DNA from: Anaerolineales bacterium UBA3905
Lineage (GTDB): Bacteria > Chloroflexota > Anaerolineae > Caldilineales > Caldilineaceae
Assembly (NCBI GenBank): GCA_002391565.1
Contig: DGFH01000252.1
Span: 1 to 7,349, forward strand
Direction of reading: 5' to 3'
DNA: 7,349 bases
The position numbers and the translations under genes are program-made. Below are positions 1 through 6,254 of the stretch, in pieces. The notes beneath the pieces were generated by a model. That model searched no databases. It was given only the letters and a program-made list of their open reading frames with translations, and had not been told where the DNA came from. Numbering within the stretch: position 1 is the first letter of the stretch; each line of letters opens with the position of its first letter.

Positions 1-182
1 TGCACCGGCTTCAGGCCGTCGCGCACGTCGGGCAGCGCGCGCGCCACGATCACGCTCATCGCGTAGTCCAGGTACGCGGTCTGCATCTCCTGCGTGATGT
101 CGGCGGCGCGGATGAGGCCGGCGTTGTTGTCGGTGGCGCCTGATGCGCCATTGGTTGCGGCGGCGCCGTTGGTGTTTGCCAT
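1..182 (-). CDS. gyrA: DNA gyrase subunit A, N-terminal part (runs off window)
   Basis: Only the first 60 codons are present; the gene continues beyond base 1. Translated from the ATG at 182-180, the protein has an Ala/Asn/Gly-rich leader of about 22 residues, then IRAADITQEMQTAYLDYAMS and VIVARALPDVRDGLKPV. That second stretch is the highly conserved start of the GyrA/ParC breakage-reunion domain; the catalytic tyrosine lies outside the window. GyrA pairs with GyrB to introduce negative supercoils using ATP. AGGAA (196-192) sits 9 nt upstream of the ATG and supports this start. The gene lies about 29 nt after the end of an alternative reading frame of the preceding methyltransferase gene on the same strand, so it is probably co-transcribed with uvrB and the methyltransferases. 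ParC is the alternative, but the motif wording and leader favour GyrA. Confidence 0.9.
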   Translation of the reverse strand, partial: MANTNGAAATNGASGATDNNAGLIRAADITQEMQTAYLDYAMSVIVARALPDVRDGLKPV

Positions 183-227
183 GAAGGTAAGTTCCTGTCT
201 ATAACGCCCGTTTAGTCGGCGTCTGTG

Positions 228-1361
228 CTATACGGTTCCGGGCTGTCGAGCAAGCGCATTTGCAGCAAATTCTCGTCCGCCGTTGTTGGCTCGTCGCTGC
301 GCAGCGGTGATGAATCCGCGCTTTGTTCTCGCCTGACCAGGACACGCTGTTTTCCACCATCGGCAGGCAGCGTCGAACCATCGGCGCCGTTCCAAAGAAT
401 GCGGATGAGGCATCTTGTAATAATTTGAGTCGTCATCTGGACGCCGCGCATCCGGCTGTGTCGATGTGTTTCCAACGAACCGTCCCAGCGCGCCTTGTAA
501 ATACTCTTCGTTGAGTTCGCAGCACGTCCAACGTCGGCGCAGTCGCTCAGCCACCTCGCCTGTCACGCAGCTCCCGCCGAAAGGATCGAAAACGTGATCG
601 CCCTCGTCGGTCAACATGCGAATGAAGTATTCGGGCAGCGCAGCAGGATAGCGTGCGGGATGAGCTTTCAAGCCATGCTCCTGGCAGTAACGCAGATAGG
701 CGCTGTTGCTTTCCGTGTTCGGAATCGCAATCAGGTTGGGCGGAATGGCGGCGCCGTTGTCGATTGAAAATTTCTCGCTGATTTCGTGCCCACTTGGGCG
801 TTTCTTGGCTCTGTAGCCTTTTTCGAGCAATTCACGCATGCTTGGGCTGTACGGCTGCAAGACGCGGCGATTGCTGGCTTTGGGCCAGGGCGTCTTCGAC
901 AACCACCAGACTGTGTTGATTGCATCTTTGACGCGAATGCGGCGCACCGTCACCCACTCCGCCGGAGTCGGCAAACGCGAGGGATTCCACCAATAGAAAT
1001 CCTGCGCCAGGTGAAGACCAAACTCCTCGCACAGCATGATCAGCAGCTTGAAATGGTATAGACTGCGCGTTGGAATGCCAGGATTCCACGCCCCGCCAAT
1101 GTCGATAACCAGGCTGCCGCTGTCTTTGAGCACTCGCAGAAATTGCTCGGCAAACGGCTTGAACCAGTCGAGATACTGGTCAGCCTCGACGTTGCCATAT
1201 TCTTTCTTGCGCACCAGACCAAACGGCGGGCTTGTCATGATCAAATCGATCGCGCCTGACTGGGTGTCGCGCAGGACATCCAACGCATCGCCCAGGTAGA
1301 TTCGTCCCCGCTCAGTCTCATGGAAAAGCCTGGGGGCAGGTGTATTGGTTGCATCGGTCAT
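228..1361 (-). CDS. PvuII-like site-specific DNA methyltransferase (N4-cytosine, beta class)
   Basis: A 377-residue protein with the beta-class motif order. Motif IV TSPPF (residues 43-47) comes first; a central region follows with DIGGAWNPGIPTRS, DFYWWNP, RRIRVKDAINTVWWLSKT and ESNSAYL; the AdoMet-binding motif I DPFGGSCVTG (259-268) comes late. SPPF is typical of N4-cytosine enzymes, and the whole central text closely resembles, from memory, M.PvuII, which makes N4-methylcytosine in CAGCTG. The same target here is inference. I chose the ATG at 1361: GAGG (1373-1370), overlapping the preceding stop codon, lies 8 nt upstream, which implies coupled translation. An in-frame GTG at 1370 is the alternative. 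Core similarity ends near residue 297. The last roughly 55 residues are Arg/Trp/Cys-rich and unlike a natural tail, suggesting a frameshift (see findings). No partner endonuclease is recognisable. Confidence 0.88.
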   Translation of the reverse strand: MTDATNTPAPRLFHETERGRIYLGDALDVLRDTQSGAIDLIMTSPPFGLVRKKEYGNVEADQYLDWFKPFAEQFLRVLKDSGSLVIDIGGAWNPGIPTRSLYHFKLLIMLCEEFGLHLAQDFYWWNPSRLPTPAEWVTVRRIRVKDAINTVWWLSKTPWPKASNRRVLQPYSPSMRELLEKGYRAKKRPSGHEISEKFSIDNGAAIPPNLIAIPNTESNSAYLRYCQEHGLKAHPARYPAALPEYFIRMLTDEGDHVFDPFGGSCVTGEVAERLRRRWTCCELNEEYLQGALGRFVGNTSTQPDARRPDDDSNYYKMPHPHSLERRRWFDAACRWWKTACPGQARTKRGFITAAQRRANNGGREFAANALARQPGTV

Positions 1362-1371
1362 ATCGAGCACC

Positions 1372-1953
1372 TCACAAGTCTAGCTGCTTCAGCGTCATCG
1401 CATGGCGCGCCTCGCGGTTGAATGCATCGACAACGTGCGTCGGGTAGCTCCGAATCTCATTCAGATCGGTGCGATCGATCATGACAATACTCAGATTGGT
1501 GTCTGCCTTGCCGCCAGATGGATAGTGAATGCCACGTTCCGCCAGACCGCTGCGCAGCGTCGTCAGGTTGACCACTTCACCAGCGGCGGTCATGTCGCGG
1601 ATGCATTGCACCAACGCCATCCCTTTCAGGTTGAGCAGGATATGGCGGGCAAGTGCTTCATACAACTTTGACTCGTTGTTCCTGAGACTATGGAGTCTGC
1701 GACCAAAATCGGTCGGGTTGGCGTCTTCATCAATCAACCCGTAGGCTTTCATGCCGAGGCGGCAGTTCATGGCAAGCGTGGCTTGATTTTTCGCGTTGCC
1801 CGCGCCGTGCGTCGAGAAGAAACGCGCCTGAATCGCAGCCTGCAACGCCTTAACGTCGCCTGCGTGCGTCATCGCCAGATCAAGCAACTCTGGCAGTTCG
1901 ATTTGAGAAGGCGAAAACTCACTGCCAAACGGCAGATCGCTTTTTTGCACCAT
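1372..1953 (-). CDS. Protein of unknown function between two methyltransferases
   Basis: A 193-residue soluble protein I do not recognise. It has no signal peptide or membrane segment. The first 155 or so residues look helical, with stretches such as ELLDLAMTHAGDVKALQAAI, LGMKAYGLIDEDANPTDFG and EALARHILLNLKGMALVQCI, consistent with winged-helix-type or DNA-binding folds. After TNLSIVM (near 155) the character changes to IDRTDLNEIRSYPTHVVDAF and a short C-terminus. I see no PD-(D/E)XK, HNH, GIY-YIG or PLD motif. It overlaps the upstream methyltransferase by 35 nt, and its TGA overlaps the ribosome binding site of the next one, so it is translated as part of the module. It could be a specificity or accessory protein, or an internally deleted endonuclease; both are inference. 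The only evident start is the ATG at 1953. Confidence 0.75.
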   Translation of the reverse strand: MVQKSDLPFGSEFSPSQIELPELLDLAMTHAGDVKALQAAIQARFFSTHGAGNAKNQATLAMNCRLGMKAYGLIDEDANPTDFGRRLHSLRNNESKLYEALARHILLNLKGMALVQCIRDMTAAGEVVNLTTLRSGLAERGIHYPSGGKADTNLSIVMIDRTDLNEIRSYPTHVVDAFNREARHAMTLKQLDL

Positions 1954-2932
1954 CGTTTGTCCCGTTCTTATCCAATGCAGGCCGTGTTCTGTATGAGTTT
2001 ACATGTTGGAGTTCATGCTCAAAAGCATGTCCATTCTGCCAGCCTGTGCGCCCTGTCTGTCGATAATGTTCCAGGCGCCGAATTGATATCTCGCAAAAAA
2101 CGGGGTCGATATCCACCGTAAAACAACGCCGTTCCGCTATCTCCGCCGCCAACAATGTCGTCCCCGCATGAGCAAAGAAGTCGATCACCAGATCGCCCGG
2201 TTTAGAACTCGCTTTGATAATCCGGTCGATCGCTTTCAACGGTTTTTGTGCGTAGCAGCCGGAGACATTTTCTTCTAATCGATAGAAGACCTGCTGAATA
2301 TCGATCCAGACGTTGCCGGCGCGAATCGTCTCCGCTTTGCTGCGCTCGAGATTTTCGGTGCGTTCACCGCCCACATCCTTGTAGTAGCCGCGCAATGTCT
2401 TGGGAATGTCAGTGTACTCGGCTTCGACATTAAAGACGGGGTTTCCTCGCACATAATACAGAAGCTCTTGTCGCACCGCCATCCAGTTCTTCTGTGTCCC
2501 GTAGCCGCGCTGATTGCGGACGGTGATGAAGCTGCGCGCCTGCACCGGAAATTCACGCATCATCACCATGAAGTCCGGCAGCGGCTGAAAGTGATTCTGT
2601 TGATCGGCGCCAAGCCAGACATACAACGAACTGTCCAGGGATATGGCGCTGATCGTGGCACTCACCCATTGTCGCGACCAGGCAATGTATTCGTCCAGGC
2701 TGCGCGTCTCAAACGCAACCAGGTTGTAGGGTGGGTCGTGAATTGCCAGCGCAGCGCGATCATCTCCCATCAGTGCTATGATCGACGCAGTGTCGCTGGC
2801 ATCCATGCACGCCACTTTGTGCCCAAATACAGGATCAACCCAGATGTCGCCCTGCTTCAATCTGCAGAGACCCAGCAATTGCGTGCGAATTTCTGGATAT
2901 TTATCGAGCCGCGGCAAAGGATTGTTGTGCAT
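1919..2932 (-). CDS. Beta-class DNA methyltransferase, DPPY type (probably N6-adenine)
   Basis: A 337-residue site-specific DNA methyltransferase that uses AdoMet. Motif IV DPPYNL is at residues 66-71. QKPLKAIDRIIKAS (229-242) is the usual motif X region, followed by motif I DFFAHAGTTL (251-260) and the acidic ribose-binding DID (274-276). This catalytic-before-AdoMet order defines the beta class. DPPY usually means N6-adenine methylation, although some N4-cytosine enzymes share it. Motif I carries FAHAG where FxGxG is commonest, so His takes the place of the first Gly, a variant I believe occurs in related enzymes. The N-terminal 55 residues precede the catalytic motif and may contact DNA. 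The ATG at 2932 lies only 6 nt after the uvrB stop, with only a weak GGTG-type ribosome binding site inside the uvrB end, which implies translational coupling. The 3' end overlaps the next gene by 35 nt. Confidence 0.9.
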   Translation of the reverse strand: MHNNPLPRLDKYPEIRTQLLGLCRLKQGDIWVDPVFGHKVACMDASDTASIIALMGDDRAALAIHDPPYNLVAFETRSLDEYIAWSRQWVSATISAISLDSSLYVWLGADQQNHFQPLPDFMVMMREFPVQARSFITVRNQRGYGTQKNWMAVRQELLYYVRGNPVFNVEAEYTDIPKTLRGYYKDVGGERTENLERSKAETIRAGNVWIDIQQVFYRLEENVSGCYAQKPLKAIDRIIKASSKPGDLVIDFFAHAGTTLLAAEIAERRCFTVDIDPVFCEISIRRLEHYRQTGRTGWQNGHAFEHELQHVNSYRTRPALDKNGTNDGAKKRSAVWQ

Positions 2933-2938
2933 ATCAGT

Positions 2939-4975
<2,037 letters not shown>

Positions 4976-4982
4976 AACTTTT

Positions 4983-4989
4983 CCACCTT
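4983..4989 (-). promoter_or_regulatory. Ribosome binding site that fixes the uvrB start
   Basis: AAGGTGG on the minus strand, 7 nt before the ATG at 4975. It favours that start over the in-frame ATG at 5020, which has no comparable site in front of it. Confidence 0.65.
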
Positions 4990-5021
4990 CTCCTCTCTCC
5001 AACGCGTACAATCCACCCATC

Positions 5022-5033
5022 GAACATGAGTTC
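5022..5033. promoter_or_regulatory. LexA/SOS-like box at the uvrB promoter
   Basis: The sequence GAACATGAGTTC is a perfect GAAC-N4-GTTC dyad, the core of the Gram-positive-type LexA operator. With flanks it reads CGAACATGAGTTCT, close to the Bacillus consensus CGAACRNRYGTTYC (mismatches at two degenerate or outer positions). It lies 10 nt downstream of the predicted -10 (5044-5049), over the expected early transcribed region, where a bound repressor would block initiation. uvrB is a classic SOS gene, so site and gene agree. Regulation by LexA is inference; the dyad is seen directly. Confidence 0.65.
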
Positions 5034-5043
5034 TAGTCTTGCC

Positions 5044-5072
5044 AGTATACCAAAATTCGGTGGAATGTCCAA
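5044..5072 (-). promoter_or_regulatory. Promoter of the uvrB operon
   Basis: On the minus strand, -35 TTGGAC (5072-5067) and -10 TATACT (5049-5044) are separated by exactly 17 bp, a good match to a housekeeping sigma-70-type promoter. Transcription should start near 5037, giving a leader of about 60 nt that carries the SOS-like box. Confidence 0.7.
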
Positions 5073-5080
5073 CCTTTCCC

Positions 5081-5092
5081 CTGGAATTCCAG
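5081..5092. repeat. 12-bp perfect palindrome upstream of the uvrB -35
   Basis: CTGGAATTCCAG is a perfect dyad centred about 15 bp upstream of the uvrB -35. It could be an operator or activator site. It also lies just outside the outer inverted repeat starting at 5094, so it may instead belong to a mobile-element end. No function can be assigned. Confidence 0.35.
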
Positions 5093-5102
5093 TAATTCTC
5101 AA

Positions 5103-5204
5103 TAGGAGTTACGCAGTTGGTAAAGATTACTGGCAGATATGGCGGTAGTTGGCGCATGTGACCGCCATATATAGACAAAAACAGTTTCAACTGCGTAACT
5201 CCTA
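5103..5204. mobile_element. 102-bp MITE-like element with 17-bp terminal inverted repeats
   Basis: TAGGAGTTACGCAGTTG (5103-5119) and its exact reverse complement (5188-5204) bound the element. It is flanked by the direct repeat TCTCAA (5097-5102 and 5205-5210), fitting a 6-bp target-site duplication. The exact boundary is uncertain by one base because the repeat can extend to TCTCAAT and the arms to 18 bp. Inside is a second perfect 10-bp inverted repeat, ATATGGCGGT (5137-5146) with ACCGCCATAT (5161-5170), so a transcript of the element could fold into a long two-part hairpin. It has no coding capacity, so it would be moved by a transposase elsewhere. The family is not recognised. It lies upstream of the uvrB -35 and does not disrupt that promoter. 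Confidence 0.75.
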
Positions 5205-5250
5205 TCTCAATTTGAACAATTTTGCTATGGTCTTCTCGCATTTTTGCCTC

Positions 5251-5282
5251 AAAAAAAGGCACTTTCTCCCACTTAAGTGCCT
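5251..5282 (-). terminator. Intrinsic terminator-like hairpin (minus strand)
   Basis: On the minus strand an 8-bp perfect stem AGGCACTT/AAGTGCCT (5282-5275 and 5264-5257) with a 10-nt loop is followed directly by six T residues (5256-5251), the form of a rho-independent terminator. It would shield the uvrB promoter from leftward read-through. No minus-strand gene ends here, since the next sequence to the right is the plus-strand vapB. It may therefore be a relic or part of a mobile element. An overlapping palindrome CACTTAAGTG (5270-5279) permits an alternative fold. Confidence 0.5.
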
Positions 5283-5318
5283 AAAATAACCCACTTATTG
5301 GTATTTTCCTACCACTTT
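5268..5318. repeat. Three short direct repeats in helical phase
   Basis: CCCACTTA (5268-5275), CCCACTTA (5290-5297) and ACCACTTT (5311-5318) are spaced 22 and 21 bp apart, about two turns of B-DNA, on the same face. They lie between the terminator-like hairpin and the vapB promoter. They could be binding sites for a cooperatively bound protein or sub-terminal repeats of a mobile element. No function is assigned. Confidence 0.35.
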
Positions 5319-5357
5319 GGCTTCAAATTGAGAATTGCTGTGCCAGCGGTCTTATGC

Positions 5358-5386
5358 TTGAAATTAACACGAACTTCGTGTACACT
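5358..5386 (+). promoter_or_regulatory. vapBC promoter with embedded palindromic operator
   Basis: -35 TTGAAA (5358-5363) and -10 TACACT (5381-5386) are 17 bp apart. The spacer holds ACACGAA-C-TTCGTGT (5367-5381), a perfect 7+1+7 dyad overlapping the -10 by one base. This is where an autoregulating ribbon-helix-helix antitoxin or antitoxin-toxin complex would block RNA polymerase. The expected transcription start (near 5393) is almost at the vapB ATG (5395), and no Shine-Dalgarno sequence is present, so the mRNA is probably leaderless. Confidence 0.65.
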
Positions 5387-5394
5387 ATACCCGT

Positions 5395-5616
5395 ATGAAA
5401 AATATCACATTTTCCGCCGACGAAACCTTGATCGAACGTGCACGCCATCAGGCGAACTTAGAAAACACGACCCTAAACGAGTTATTCCGCATCTGGCTCG
5501 AACGCTATGTTGCGCAGCCAGCCGCCGCCCAGCAATATGAGGCGCTCATGACGCAGTTGGCGTATGTGCGCGCCGGACGCCATTACACGCGTGAGGAAAT
5601 GAATGAACGTCGCTGA
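5395..5616 (+). CDS. vapB: VapB-type antitoxin, ribbon-helix-helix
   Basis: A 73-residue protein. KNITFSADETLIERARHQA followed by NLENTTLNELFRIWLERYV (residues 2-39) has the strand-helix-helix pattern of the MetJ/Arc/CopG fold, which dimerises and binds palindromic operators. The C-terminal half (about 45-73, with YTREEMNERR) is the part expected to wrap around and inhibit the toxin. It overlaps the downstream PIN-domain gene by 14 nt, the usual layout of VapBC pairs, and a palindrome sits in its promoter. The ATG at 5395 gives the complete N-terminal strand and has no ribosome binding site, consistent with leaderless translation. Function is assigned from fold and context; the VapB family is broad, so sequence alone does not fix the subfamily. 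Confidence 0.85.
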   Translation: MKNITFSADETLIERARHQANLENTTLNELFRIWLERYVAQPAAAQQYEALMTQLAYVRAGRHYTREEMNERR

Positions 5617-6046
5617 ACTTGCCGGACTGTACTTCATCGACACGAACGTGCTGGTTTACTCGTTCGATGATACGGCGCCGGAGAAGCAGCAGCAGGCCAG
5701 AGCGATCATTACCCACGCACTGTTCAGCCGGCGAGGGGTGATCAGCACGCAAGTGATCCAGGAATTTCTGAACGTGGCGCTGCGCAGATTCTCGCAGCCG
5801 ATGAGTGTGTCGGATGCCCGCAGTTATCTACATCAAATCCTGTTGCCACTTTGTCAGCACTTCCCTAATCCAGCCTTCTACGATTACGCCCTCTACCTGC
5901 AATTCGAGACAGGATTTTCCTGGTTTGATGCCCTGATCGTCGCCGCCGCCAGCGCGACACACTGCACCACGCTGCTGAGCGAGGACTTGCAAGGCGGGCG
6001 CGTCGTGCACGGGGTGACGATTGTCAATCCGTTTGCTGCGTGTTGA
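5603..6046 (+). CDS. vapC: VapC-type toxin, PIN-domain ribonuclease
   Basis: A 147-residue PIN-domain protein of normal VapC length. The four acidic metal-binding positions are visible: D13 in FIDTNVLVY, E54 in STQVIQEFLNVAL, D109 in FSWFDALIVAAA and D128 in LLSEDLQ. Such toxins are Mg/Mn-dependent endoribonucleases, commonly cutting tRNA or rRNA, and are neutralised by the partner antitoxin. The RNA target cannot be read from sequence. The start at 5603 lies inside the end of vapB, with GAGGAA just upstream, so translation is coupled. All acidic residues are intact, so the toxin looks active. It ends in TGA at 6044-6046, with no clear terminator before the convergent remnant and hydrolase. 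Confidence 0.92.
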   Translation: MNVAELAGLYFIDTNVLVYSFDDTAPEKQQQARAIITHALFSRRGVISTQVIQEFLNVALRRFSQPMSVSDARSYLHQILLPLCQHFPNPAFYDYALYLQFETGFSWFDALIVAAASATHCTTLLSEDLQGGRVVHGVTIVNPFAAC

Positions 6047-6137
6047 TCTCCACATGAAGTCTGCTTGTGTCGGGTTGATAGCGAAGGTGGGGTGCTCTGC
6101 AGTGAAGCTGGCGTTATAAAACCCTGCCTGGCAATCG

Positions 6138-6254
6138 GTAAAACAGCGCCTCATCCATGTGAGTGAAATTGTCGCCCTTGAACAAAAGCGGCTCACCCGT
6201 TGTTCTCGCCAGAGCATAGATGAAGCGGTCACCGAAATTCAGCGTTGCAGGCGT
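6138..6254 (-). pseudogene. C-terminal remnant of a second, different VapC toxin
   Basis: Reading the minus strand directly after the hydrolase stop, in the same frame, gives TPATLNFGDRFIYALARTTG, then EPLLFKGDNFTHMDEALFY (about 39 codons). NFGD-x-F-x-YALA and GEPLLFKG(D/N)(D/N)F-THxD are the hallmark C-terminal half of PIN-domain VapC proteins of the subfamily with HPA-LNFGD, including two of the acidic residues. The N-terminal half, with the first catalytic Asp and the Glu, is absent, being replaced by the hydrolase gene end. After about 6138 the frame runs on without similarity. There is no start codon or ribosome binding site. It is a deletion relic and not a functional gene. It is unlike the intact VapC opposite, so it is not a duplicate of it. 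Confidence 0.75.

Larger units (their letters stand above)
5094..5336. repeat. Outer inverted repeat, interrupted by the MITE-like element
   Basis: The right arm TTCAAATTGAGAATT (5322-5336) is the exact reverse complement of a 15-bp left arm. That left arm appears only when the 102-bp element and one copy of its target duplication are removed: AATTCTCAA (5094-5102) joined to TTTGAA (5211-5216). The arms would lie about 135 bp apart end to end. This suggests an older small mobile element, or a large operator or hairpin, later hit by the MITE. I see no clear target duplication around it. Confidence 0.45.

Noticed and set aside
1372..1953. Controller (C) protein as in PvuII systems
   Set aside because: C proteins are about 80 residues with a clear helix-turn-helix. 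This protein is 193 residues with no such pattern, and no C-box repeats are seen.
1690..2121. 143-codon plus-strand frame
   Set aside because: Antisense to the overlap of the two methyltransferase-module genes, with no ribosome binding site or recognisable domain.
5828..6232. 134-codon minus-strand frame opposite vapC
   Set aside because: It is a different frame from the VapC relic and is antisense to the intact toxin; nothing in it is recognisable.
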